Assembly: GCA_013398175.1 (NCBI GenBank)
Contig: VZRZ01002434.1
Coordinates: 1,618,019-1,682,018, forward strand
Direction of reading: 5' to 3'
DNA: 64,000 nt
Source: Climacteris rufus
Taxonomy: Eukaryota; Chordata; Aves; Passeriformes; Climacteridae
The translations under genes were made by a program, and so were the position numbers. The notes under the pieces were generated by a model. It did no database searches, was not told where the DNA came from, and was given only the letters and a program-made list of their open reading frames with translations. Positions 51,819-64,000 of this stretch are shown here, one piece after another. The first letter of the stretch is position 1, and each line of letters begins with the position of its first letter.

Positions 51819-54800
51819 AAACTGTAATAAAAAATTACAAAATATAACAAAAATTATCAAAGCTTTTTACAAACTTACATAAAAACTTCTCAAAACCTGC
51901 AATTTTTTCCCAAACTTTTGGAATTGCCAGGGACATTCTGTACACAGCAGTAAAAAACAGCAAAGGATACTCACCCACCTCCCTAAATTAGCATTACCCT
52001 ACATCAAATGCATTACAGAAGAGAAAGGAACCCCCTCTTAAAACATCTTTATCACCTGCAGTATTTGGTTATCAGCTCAGGAAACTAATTCCTGGGATAA
52101 AGTCACTGCCCCAAAACCTAAGTCCCAGGTTCCCACAGCCACTCCTGAAATAAGAAATAACATTATTAAGCCAAGTGTTCTGTTTCTAAGATTCAAGAGA
52201 ACAAAATGGCAAAACTGAGATTCCCAAAAATCCTGAAAATGGAACATTTTCAGAAAGCTACAAACACCCAGTACAAGTAACCACATGACATGAAATGATT
52301 GTTAGGGAGATCAAGAGGGAGAGTCTCAGAAATCAGGCAGAAACTGGCAGCTCCTGTGCCTTTGTTCCAGACATTCCAAATTGGAAGGAACAGAAACACC
52401 AGTGGAGCAGCTGAAGAATTCAGCAGGAAATCATGGAAAAACCCCAATGGTTCAAAAAGGAACACAACGTGACTTCTCGTATATTTACTCACATACATAA
52501 TTTATTTTGTTTTAAATCAAAACTTTCAGAAGATCAAATGTAAATATAAATTGATTCCTTATTACTCTTCCCTGGTTGGACATAACACCGTGTCACCCAC
52601 AGATTTGTTTATGGGTTTGCTTGACTGCAGAGTAAAACAGACATTTCATGATACATATTTACAACCTGGATTTGTGGGGGTGGGGAGGGTTGGCTGGAGA
52701 ACAGGTGGAATTCCAAGGTTTTGGAAGTAGAAGATATTAATGAAGTTACATAATTCATCTGTATATTTGAGTGGCATTTTACAATAAGCTATTAGTGGAC
52801 AAAATGAAGAATCCACTGAATTGGATCAAACTCCTTTTATTTAAAAAAAGGTCTCTTCACTGGATGTTTTTCAACTGAGAAAGAAAGCTCTGTTTCTTAC
52901 CTTTAGTTATTTGCTCTATTTCAGCCAAAACTGAATAGTTTCTGCAAAACTACACTTTTGCTATTTTTATAGCAGAAAAAGTAAAAAATCCCAAATTTAA
53001 AATGTGTCACTATGTAGTCCCCACTGTTCTGGAATGCAGCACATATGAAAATTATATTTGTGAACAGTGATTATAACATTTTTTCAATTTTAATTCCGTT
53101 TACCAAAGAAAAATCCTGAGAGAAAGGTCTCTTTCACTACAGAACTCTGGCAAGACTAACAGAAAAAGCAGAAGAAAGTAACATACTACAGAAATATGCT
53201 GTTCTCATAATTCTATTCTCATGCCAGTTTAATTTGTCAAAAGGTCCCAAAACACTGTCTTGTTTTAGAATGGAAAAAAAAAATCTCATTATTTATCCCA
53301 TTAAAGTCTTCAAAGCAAATTACAGAACTGATAAGGTGCTGTACCTTAATATGTAGAAAATTTTACATCAATTAAATATTTACAATCAATAGGTGTCTTA
53401 AATCCCAGGCACCACAACCCCTGCCAGCACTGCTGAACTGGCTGCCTTGGTTTGCACTGTCCCTTCCTCATGGCTCAGAATGGGCAAACAAAGACTTCTG
53501 TGCAACACTGACACCTGGGACCATCAAAAGGCAACTTTGCTGTGACATCAATGAACTGAAAGAAAACTCTTTTCTCCCCTCCACCCAGTTTTCAGAAGCC
53601 TTCAAGGAGCAGATACTGTAGAACAGTTTCTTAGTCAACTCAGTCATGAACTTTTGATCCTAATTAATATTAGTTTTTCCTTCTGTGAAAAGAATCCTCT
53701 CTTCTATAGGACCTTCCACTTAGTGCTCTCCTCTAAGTACTCAGTCCCTGTCTGGGTTTGCTTCATTTCTGTCATTAGAGTAAATTATCAACTCATATAA
53801 AGATATTTAAATTCAGATATTACTTATCACTACTGTTTAACAAAGTCATAGCTGCATGTGCATCCTGTCAGCATGTGCTTACTTCCCCTTCATCTCTTTC
53901 TTTGCTCTTTCCTTGTGTGCTACAGCTACCTTCAGATTTTATCCTAATTTAGATTTTGGTTGCAAAGGTAAAAATTGGCCCTTTATTTAATCTTTAACTA
54001 AAAAGGGTAAAGCATTATTTGAGGCTCTTTGTGCTATTTTGAGTCAAGAAAATGGGAAAACCCAGTTTCCCATAAGAAGCTGAAGCAGAACAGTCCACAT
54101 AAGGCACTTGAGGTGCATTTCTTCTCTCTGTCCTTTTTTTTTTCTTTACATATTTCATCAGTGGCTGGAGTACTAAATTATAGTCTCAAATTTAACTTCT
54201 TTACATAGCTCTCTAAACGTGTGCTTGACATGACACCAGTTAAAAGATAAGAATACCTAATAAAAATAAAATACAATTATTGAAATAGTTGAAAAATCAC
54301 AGTCAGCCATATATCAGGAATGACAACCACATCATCACAACATATAAATCTGTAGGAAGACAGAAAGAAAAACCATTTTTTTCCAGCCACTATTTAAAAA
54401 AATAAGGCAAGCCATATGTTGCTTTGCAATTTTGTAGGAAAATACTTCTGTTTCCACACAAGGATCAGGTGGCAGTACTAAACTTTATCTAGGAAATGCA
54501 ACCACAGACTGCAATGTTAGTGGTTTTTCAGAAAATAGTAACTCTCAAATTATAATGTCTGTGGTTAAAAACTACTACAATCTACTTCTGAAGTCAGACA
54601 TGGTTAAAGTCTGTATGCACTGACCATACAGACTTCGCAAGCATATTAAAAATAAACTCCTCTAATGGCAGGGATCTCTTTCCGCTCAGTGCTACCAAGT
54701 TGTGTCCTTCCTCACACATCCAAGATTAAACAACATTTTCTTTTCATGTGTCTCCATAAACACTGACCACACTAATGTTTCTGCAAAAAGGTGGAAAAAC

Positions 54801-57800
54801 GAGAAGAAAGTGAAACTGAAAATAATGGTTGGCTACCTTCTTTAGAGAAATGTATCCCATAGAATGTTGAACAATAAAGGCAATGGAAATTGGAGAAGAG
54901 GTCTTGTGAGGAGCAAGTGCTTCGGCACAGTATGTGACACCATATTATCAATAAACTATTTAGGGAGGAATTGGGATATAGAGACAAAACCCCCAAAACT
55001 TCTTGTATGAATCCACAAGATATTGAGTATGAAGAGGAATGCTGCAACAGTCAAAGCCTGTGACTGAAAAAACATTTTTTCTTCCAAAGATTAGCACTCC
55101 ACCACCCAATCAAAATCCTCCAGAGTCTCAAAAAGTTGTTCCTGAAATTGCTTTAACAAATATGCCATTTTGCTAGGTACTTCTGAGACAGAATAAATGG
55201 AGTATTTTAAACTCTGACTCCTCCATTGGACTCTGCAACCCTTGTAAAAGATGAAACAAATAACAAATGGACAAAGAGAGACTGATAAACACTATGTTGT
55301 ATTCCCTTAACTGGCAATGCCCTCAAACCTCAGTACATCATAGACACAAAGAACTTTGAGGATAAGGAAAGTCAGTTTTAAGGAAATTAAATTAATATTG
55401 TGTCACATGGAAATCCTCTCAAGTGAAAAAAATCATCATAGTAGGAGAGCAAGCAATGTCAATACAGGTAAAAGTTGATCCTCTGGTAACATACACTATA
55501 AATAGAGTGATTGATGATGAAAAAGAGACAACAGCAAACCCTGAAACAGAGACAAAAAGCAGTTTATAGCCTATTTAACAGAGAAAGAGTGATGGAGTAA
55601 AGGGCTGGAAAGTTACAACAGTAACTGTGGCAGTATTTTTAAAGGGGAGGGAAAAAAACATGCATTAGTAAAAGAAAGGTGGGTGCTTGTATGAAGATTG
55701 TATCTATGTTGTTAGATATGGTATTTCATCTCCTAGATATGATGCCAAATGCATCCTGTAAACATGCATATTTACAATTAGATCTGAAACAAAATCATTA
55801 CATAGTCCAGAGTAATGAGCAACATGACAGGTCCTGAAGGTGACAGAAACTATTTGGGAAGTGGGAAAGGAAAAAAGAAATACTAAGAAACCTTTAAGTG
55901 ATACTTATGCATTGATAAAGTGATATCAAAGAGATTTATCAGTGTTTTCAGTGTATACAGAAATAGTTCACAAAGAGGCAATGGAGGAAAAAGTTAGTTA
56001 GGCTTCTAAATTTGATATGAACCAAGGGGCAATCTTGCACAGAATAAATTTATTGGACCGCAAAAAGACAAGACAAATGTATAATCCCCATATATTTTCT
56101 TTTCCCCGTTATATTATCCACCTAAATATTCCTTCTATACCTACTGATTTGATGCATGAGAAAAAGAAAGAATTTTTTTACAGATTATAGGGCTAAGAAA
56201 AGGCCATTTGATAGCTAATAAATTTAACTGAAAGTTAGAGTGGGATATAACGTTTTAGAAAACCTTTTAAACTTCTTAGTCCTTACAACCTTCTCATATG
56301 CAGGGTAGTGGGGAAAAATGTTTAGACAAACAGTAATTTCCAACAAAAATTTAACAGCTAATTTTATCACTAGTAGAAAAGAAACAAAAGCCAGTTCTTT
56401 AGGTATAAAGGCAATGGCTTCATGTTTTCACTTACATTATCTTTTATTCCCTTACATAGGACTGAGTATGGAAATCCTTGAGACCTCCAATACCAAATTC
56501 CTTCAGGTTTGCCAGGCCACCAACAGAAGCACTCCCTCAAGCAGATGAGCATGAAAATCAAAAAGCTTTTAATAATGTAGCAGGTAAGGAGCCATTCATT
56601 CTTCAGCATTAAGCACCAGGTGTTCTAGACATTTTGCTTTTACCTTCTAAGCAATTGCATATACTGGTATTTATAAATCCATCAAAAAGCATTAAACATA
56701 GTTTAAAGAATAAATTTTTTGGTCAACTACCTAAATGTTTGCCAGTAAAACTGTATTGATATTTTTTAAGATCATAAATTACAAATTTATTGTCCTGCAA
56801 AGAACACCACCACATGAACCTTCAGAAGTGTGAACATGCTCAATTGTCTTTAATTCTTAAAGATTTACTCAGCAAAGATTACTGGGAAGGCCTTTTTTTT
56901 TATTCATTTTTTTTTAATAAGCCTCTAAGTTTCTAAGTTAACTTTTCTTGCAAAAATATTTTTTCTTTGTATATCTCAGTATATCTCAGTTGTGGCTTGG
57001 CTGAATGAAACACCACAGCCTCAGTTTTCCTGAAATACTTTCCCATTGGTGAGATAATTTTGCCTTAGTGCTTTTGCTCATGGCCAAGAGGAAGCAGAAT
57101 TTATGTTAGTTCTTTTAATAAATTAAAGGTTCTCTTTTTTTCTATTTTTTTTCCCTAAATATTTGCAGCCTTCAGAACACTTTAGTCTCTAATGGATCTG
57201 CTGTGTGGATTATGGCAATGATGAACTCAGCCTCTTTTCCCCTTGAGAATCAGGGTAAACTACACTAGATTATATACAGTATTTTAAATTTAAGCCTTCA
57301 GGAAATGACAGAGGTGATTCTTTGTTTCAAATGCCTTAGCAGAATTATTAGTTTCAAGCTATGAGATGGACTTAAATTTCTAGGGCTCACCCTGCAGCTG
57401 CCACCTTTAATTTTACCTTTAATGAATTTATTTTCAAACAAAAATAGAGGTGCATAAATTCTCTTCAGTTTATTTTGCTAATTCTCTTCCACACCACCAT
57501 GGATTTCACCTCCTTCATGTAACTGTGTATTTAGCTTTGCACAATGATACCAACTGCCATGCAGAGAGCTCTGTGCATTATAGCTATGGGAGGTACTGCT
57601 ATAATTCCTCTGCATTGCCCACCAATTATAAATTCAATATATCAGCCTTCTGCTTTATTAAAAATTTTATGGATTCCATCATCCTATATGCCCAAAGAAT
57701 TTTTGGATTTTAGCATTTTCAAAGAGTAAAAATAAACATGAAGATGATGATAGAGGGCATTGTCCATTGTTTTTAGAATTTAGAGTGATGTTTCAGGAGC

Positions 57801-60800
57801 TTCACTGCAAATTTGAATTCTGGGGTAGAAAGCTTCAGCCTCAGACACACTACCTGTAATACTTTCTCCTTATCTAGATGATATCCACTTTTTATTCATG
57901 TAAGTGTTCTAGAAAAAACACATTCTAGTGGAGGAATTTCACCAAGTCTTCCTCAGCACTGACAACCACCAGACATTAAATTCTCCTTGCAGGGAAGATG
58001 CCACTGTAAAAAAACGCCAGACAATGTATGAAAAATAGAAAAGGAAATACTGGAGACATGCCAGGGCTACATTCAGTCTGCTGAATAGATGGGTTCCTAA
58101 TCTATAATGACTTTTCAATGTGTTGTAAAAGGATCACAAGGTTCCTGTGCAAATGAACATTTTTAACCAAAAGACTACTCATTTTTTTCAAGGACAGCTT
58201 GTTCTTCCTGAATAAAAATGCTAGCCTGTCCTTCCCGCAAACTGAGAATGCTCTTCTGAATTTAAAAAATAACCAAAAAACTCTAATAAAAGCATGAAGC
58301 ACCTGAATAACACATTTATATAAATCTGAAGATGCTGCCAGTCTGAAGCCAAAGGAAAGTCATCTGGACTTCTAATACCTTACAGCCTCAAGAGAGTGCT
58401 TTAAAATATTTTACTATTTCCCTGATGATGCAAAATATCTCATTTATCCCTTCATAGTTATAAGGCTTCAAAAAGGAATATCGTTATTTTAATTAAAAAT
58501 CCCACGTCTCTAAGTAAAGACCCCAAGTCACTGGAACAGACAAAGCTTTCATTGAAAAAAAAATTGCAATATTCATGTTACTGTAATCCTTTAATTTCTT
58601 AAAGAAAAAGAAAAATAGAAGGGGGACATCAAGATTGCTCCATCAAGTTGAAATATTCACTCAGTATGTCTTAGTTCCTACTTTCACTGTAAGTTTATCT
58701 TAGCTCTGCTGTTTCATATTCGGTAGCAAAATATTTTATATTAATCATGATTTATTTATGAAACTGTCTCAAAGTCTCCAGATTTTTCTCTGGCCATGTT
58801 AAATTAATACAATAAATCTTACATGGAAGCAGCATCTTCATATCTGCAGACTTGACAACTCTCTGACTGAGGACAAACATTTTTATTACGACAAAGTTTT
58901 GTCAAATGTAAATATCTGACAAGTAGAAGGAATCTGTACAAAACTTCCAGATTTGCCTCCACTATGGGTCTCCTTCCTGGCCACTCTGCAAAAACACCAC
59001 AAAAAAAAAGTCAAAAACAGTACCTGTATCATCCCTGCACAGGAAACACTCTTCTTTTCTTCTTTTAAACAAATTATTTAGACGATGAAGGGAAATTTCA
59101 CCACCTGATTCAGCACAAGTGTGATCTTCACCTTTATTGCCCTTACATTAAAACTGCCTGACAAATGAAATGTTAACTACCATACTTTAATGGTTTTTAT
59201 CCATTTGCTTTCTCATATATAGCCATATAACTTCTAGTGCATGTGTTTTAAAACTGGTGAAAAAACTCAATATATTTTATTTTATCAAGAAGATTAATGG
59301 ATGGTGAATTACTCCTTCAATTCAACGAATCAAAACTCCTAATCATGTTTTTCTAGAAGGTGAAGAAGAAGCCAACAAACTAGTTCGACTATGGCAAAGA
59401 AATTTACTTTCCTAATTTTCATAATTTAAATGTTTTACAGACAGACAATGTTGCTACAGCTTTTTAAAAATATGTCTTTTATCAACTCTTGCCACATGCA
59501 TGTCAAAATGCCTTTTTCTTTAATGGGTCTTCATCTCAAGGAAAATAATAAAATTTGGAATGTTATGGAATTTTTCCATTAACTATTCCCAGAGTTAGCT
59601 GTGGGCATTTTGACTTTAAGCCATTCTGCCTCACTTATTTGCAGAAGACTACACTGACTCTTGGTCTAGTCTAACTAAGTCAGACTAAACTGACCATTTT
59701 GCAGACTTATAGTATTCGTGAAGAAAAATTCCTTCTCTTTAATACTATATTTAATTTCTTTGTTTTAGCTCAAATCAGTAAAGCAAATCTCTTTGAAATA
59801 ATTTACAGCAGAATAAAATTCTAATCTAGGTTTCTATGACAATTACTAGTGTCATATAAGTCAGAGAAGTAAATATAAAAATATCTTTTCTTTCTGACAC
59901 AGATTATTTCTTCTGGTGGTAAGTGCAAGAAGGTAAAGAGAGACATTTTGTTAAAACAATTCAGGCTTACCTTAACTAGTGTTAAGTTCCAAAATCATGG
60001 GTTAGACAGAAAATTCTCTTTCTTGAAATAACAATATTTGTCTGAAACCTATTTCTACACATGTCTGATACTAAAAGATTATTTTGCACATTAGGTACAC
60101 TAAGTTGCTGAATTACTTGGTACTAAACACAGTGATGGTATTGGGTGACAATTTTGAAGCAGGAAGTACAAAGAATTACACAGCTCAGCATAAAGAATTA
60201 AATGAGACAAGTGCTACACGGCCACAATTTTATATTTCATTGCCTAAAATGTTATGTTTGACTTCTAATTCATTATATTGTCTAAAAAACAACTGCAAGC
60301 CAGTCAGGAGTGCAGTTATAGCTCCTGTAAGAGAAATCTTATAGAAAACAAAATATAAATAAGAAAAAACTCTTTGTGGAAGTTTCTACCCAGAAGAAAA
60401 CAATGCCCACACACAAACCGCCTGTAGTCCCAAGTGTTTCTCATTGTTAAACAGAAGTTGTATCTGACAGCACATATAGTCTATCATTTGGCACATCAGC
60501 TCTGCAGGACTTCTTTTGCTGACAGAAAACTTTACTAGTTGGTGTATGGTCATAATTGCAATGGCCTAAAGGAGATATGCAAGCTCTTGGCATAGGAACA
60601 AGGGAAAATTTCTCCAAAAAGCCAAACTCTACATGAAAGTCCATTCCTCCCCATGGAATTTGTAATCATTAATTATAGAATAAAGAGTGTAACTTCATAT
60701 ATACTATTCATATATGTGAGAGAATTTTGGAAATCTCAAGAAAAATCTGTGGTTTTCCTCAATTAAAAATAGCTTGGGTATTTGAAAAATGAACCTAACT

Positions 60801-62732
60801 CAAAGGAGAAATAATCATATATTATAACTGAACAAGAGAAATTATTCCTGTTACAATAAAAGTTGTTAGAGCTATTTGATATTAAAAATTAATGACACAA
60901 TGCTATATAAAGTGCAAGACTTTTACAGGAGAATCCATCACAAGAGTCTCTAACACCTCAGTGCTGCTCACCACCACAACAAATACATCACTAGATACTT
61001 CCACATATGAACTACTTGATCAAAGAGCAGCTTGAGTGGAAAAACCTGTCCTTTGGAAAGGCCCAAACTGCTTCCTCAGAGAAGCACTGTCATCTCAGTG
61101 TATTTAGGACTTTGTCAAAGGATACACCATCAATATTCAGCTACTTCTAATATCACCCTGTCTTGTGACAACTTCAAAGGCAACATTAACCACAAGAGAG
61201 TCTGCAGTACTCTCCACAGGGAAAGTAAATCCGCCCCAAGTTGCTGCATCAACTTAGTCCACATCTCTCCCACCCCACACATTCTCCCCAAATCCATAAA
61301 TTCAGAGCCCTGGCTGAACTCCAGCACCCAGCCATGGGACTCCTTCACCAAAAATCTTCAGGATGCATCAAAACCCTTCTCAAACTTCACTACCATCATC
61401 AGCCTTTTATTAATCACTTCAAGTTGCACAAGCTATAAAATTGCTGCCTTTTTTCTTTTCTGCAGTAAACAACTACTTTATTGCTCTCCCTTCTAGAGGA
61501 TTCTCTATACCATCGATACCAGTTCTCATTCTGGGGAGTCTAAATGATTTGTATATAACTAAAGCCCAAGCAATTGTTCTCAGCTTGAAATTAGCTTTGA
61601 AGTCAGCTGTTTATCTTTTTGTTCTGAAGAAGAGTTTGAGTGCCCAAAGGCGCATTGAAAGTCTTGAAAACCGACATTTTACCACTTGATACTTTTACAT
61701 TCAAAAGAAGTAAAGAGGATATAAAAAGTAAAATCTTATTTACACTAGGAGTGTAAGCAATACAGAGTCAAATTATGGCATAACATCAAACCCCAACTTT
61801 TTTGTGTAGCTGATTAGGTATGAGGTTATTAATTGTGTTTAACACTGGAAAGAGAAATGGTGTCTATTCCCTAAGAGTTTATTTTTAAATTTGTGCAATA
61901 TGCTACTTTACTTCTATTTTACTTAAAATTCTGAAGTTTTATTTTGTTTTTTTTCTTATTCAAGACATAAAAAAATACAGCAATATCAAATTCTAACACA
62001 CAAATGAAACATACATTCTTTAAAAGTCTGAAGACTGTAGCATTCAAATAGGCCACCAAGAGATCAGTGAATTTACAGGCTGTTCCTCCAAATATTTCCA
62101 GCATCATAGACCACAAAATTCAGCTTTCGGAAGAGCAATTTAACTGCTGTTATAACATATTACATTTTTAATGCCTAGAATTGCTGAAAGCACTGTTGGG
62201 AATGTCCTCTCAATCTGTGTTAAGTGACACACAATTCTCATTATAGAAGAACCTCTCTAATGATTAACTCTAGAAACATTTTTCGTCCATTAATGGTTTA
62301 GGTTTTCAATTTTTATAACCCACCCTGTATTTCCGACCTGTTCTATAAGGAACAAATGCAATATCTTTAGTCTTCCACAGGTATGGAAGTCACATAAACT
62401 ATTTACAGCATAAATGCCACTCTCTGAGCTACTTGTCTTGAGATCCTTTTGAAGTCAGGGGACAAAACCGGGCACTTAGAGGGTGTGAATTATCTAATTT
62501 CAATGTATGTACCTGTAAAGGTCACAGGAATTTTGTTCCTGTTTGGAATTATGCGCCAGGTTCCCTCCAGACACACAGCCTAGATGAAGACAAGGGAACA
62601 GATTGCTGTGCACTGCAAATATCAACTGAGTGACAGATGTCACAAGAAAATCTGACACACCATCAGGAAGACAACCACAAGAAAAAAACAAAATACACAA
62701 AGCAGGTGCATGGAAGGGTAAAACACACCAAC
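51819..62732 (-). other. Intron of CCDC91 (main part)
   Basis: Together with 51278-51818 this forms the roughly 11.5-kb intron between the two recognised CCDC91 exons. No further exon is needed, because the two encoded peptides are contiguous in the protein. A G-rich patch lies at 52676-52692. T-rich patches lie at 56891-56917 and 57135-57153. A C-rich plus-strand stretch at 60950-61440 keeps a 154-codon frame open, with an overlapping antisense frame. I recognise no repeat or gene in it. Confidence 0.8.
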
Positions 62733-62909
62733 CTCATTCTGCTTTCTTTGCTCTTGCATGGCTTCTGAAACAGCCTGGACAATCTTCTCTTTCTGACTAT
62801 CACGTTCTGCTTCCCACAGTTTTCTTTCTTCTGCATGAATCTTTTCCATATTTCTCCTCTCCTCCTCTACTGCTTTCAGAACAGCTTCCTGCACTACTTC
62901 TTTTTCAGC
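62733..62909 (-). CDS. CCDC91: CCDC91 internal exon (coiled coil), partial gene
   Basis: This 177-bp exon encodes 59 residues beginning AEKEVVQEAVLKAVEEERRN and ending AMQEQRKQNE. It corresponds, at the same length, to about residues 306-364 of human CCDC91, with the shared core VEEER.N.EK.HAEER.LW. The charged heptad-like sequence belongs to the long coiled coil that mediates self-association; the GGA-ear-binding motif is near the N-terminus, in exons outside this window. The acceptor is TTTCAAAG|GCTG (AAG type). The donor is AATGAG|GTTGGT, which departs from consensus at +3 and +4. The exon starts and ends in phase 0 and reads directly into the exon at 51164-51277. The methionine in the exon (MEKIHAEER) is internal and not a start. 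No close paralog is known to me, so the assignment is firm. Confidence 0.95.
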
Positions 62910-64000
62910 CTTTGAAACAAATCAGGCACAATTAGATGAGCAACACACCCATCATGAATGACTAACTCATACATATCACCTTATTCTCATGAGACCTACA
63001 AGCTGACAAGATACGGGATGTGAATATTTTCACTTCTGATCTATGAGATTAAATTAATCTTGAGGTGCTACCAAGCAGGTATTACCTCTGGGCAATGCCT
63101 TGTGCAGTTACAGGAAGGAAAAGGAAATTACAGGTAAGACTCTTAAATTCCCAACTTCTGAAAACACAGGAATTCATAGCTAGTCCATTATAAGAGTAGG
63201 CACATCATGGGCCTCTCTTGATATTCCCATGTAAGAGATATTTCTGCCCTTACCTACAAATACCTGAAGTGCAAAAACAGTGGGAGAATTTTCTGTAGAA
63301 AAATAGGCAATGTATAGTTAAAACAAATGTGTTTTCCCTCCCAAAGCCTCTTATCTATGCATTCTACATGAAGCACTTTCATTTTCCCCCAATCATTACA
63401 TTCAACCATTATCTGAAATCACAGTGAATTTGAAGCCAATATTCTACACATGCCGAACCACACAAATGTATTTACCAGCAAGACATCCATTACATAATAT
63501 CGACACATAATGACAAACTGAAGTTCAGAATAAGCAAACATGGGCCAACAAACCATATCCACAAACCCCTCAGTTTTAATAAGCTTAAAAGTCATTCCTA
63601 CGTCTTTTGCAGGTGATATAGCATGGGTCAAGTAAAGTCATAAATGGCAAAAAAAAATACTGTATTCATCAGATACCTACACTTATAACCAAAGCTGCTT
63701 CTTGCAATTCACTGGGACCTTGATTATTTACTTAGATATTTAAAAAATACAATAATTAAATTAGGGTATTTTATTATACACACATTTCCTGTAGATATCA
63801 ACCACATAAGAAACGTTTGTTGTGCTACTGAATGTTATTCAATGAGGTCCTCAGCTAGTGTTCATACACTACACAAAAAAGATATACAGAAAATTATAAT
63901 ATGAACTGAGATTAACTATGCTAGGTAATACATGTCACTAGTTTTGCCAGATCATTACATGCAACTGAACTTCTGTACTGGATTCTACATCAGTATTAGA
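62910..64000 (-). other. Intron of CCDC91, upstream side
   Basis: Sequence 5' of the exon at 62733-62909 in gene sense. The preceding CCDC91 exon, expected to carry a Glu/Lys/Gln-rich coiled-coil peptide, was not seen, so this intron extends beyond the window. Confidence 0.75.

Noticed and set aside
61032..61496. 154-codon plus-strand open frame
   Set aside because: No recognisable family, an overlapping antisense frame, and a location in an intron. Kept only as a compositional observation.
63650..63720. Possible upstream CCDC91 exon on the minus strand (an EL.EAAL-like peptide)
   Set aside because: The resemblance covers only a few residues, and the expected Glu/Lys-rich coiled coil is absent.

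Overview
The window looks like a bird nuclear genome, probably a songbird. It is AT-rich and mostly non-coding. Six copies of the avian CR1 LINE are recognisable, several still ending in the diagnostic ATTCTATG-type 3' repeat. There are also two solo LTRs of one endogenous-retrovirus family. No bacterial-type features (operons, CRISPR, tRNA or rRNA genes) were seen.

The only gene I can name is CCDC91 (GGA-binding partner p56), read from the minus strand. Two consecutive internal coding exons are visible, at 62733-62909 and 51164-51277. They encode 59 and 38 residues of the C-terminal coiled coil and are separated by an intron of about 11.5 kb. The preceding exons lie beyond position 64000. 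The final coding exon, expected to encode about 39 residues, was not found below 51164. Positions 1-51163 are therefore either a very long last intron or partly the gene desert that follows CCDC91 (towards FAR2 in other vertebrates). The sequence alone does not decide which.

Layout from left to right: non-coding DNA; a decayed CR1 reverse-transcriptase fragment (8575-9015); a CR1 3' end (11605-12074); a poly-A tract containing a 23-N assembly gap (13981-14034); a long unique AT-rich stretch with small repeats; a CR1 copy (25416-25674) followed 90 bp later by solo LTR 1 (25765-26428, 6-bp target duplication); an antisense CR1 (29717-29850); solo LTR 2 (34812-35441, 6-bp target duplication); a cluster of palindromes near 40.9 kb; a 73-codon open stretch on the gene strand near 43.1-43.3 kb; a CR1 copy (43781-43982); then the CCDC91 exons with an antisense-to-plus CR1 (51581-51818) in the intron between them.

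The strongest results are the CCDC91 exon calls and the two target-duplication-flanked solo LTRs. I found no convincing undescribed system. The least ordinary items are a 15-bp segment shared by the 5' flank and the 3' end of LTR 2, the paired palindromes at 40.9 kb, and the unidentified open stretch at 43 kb.
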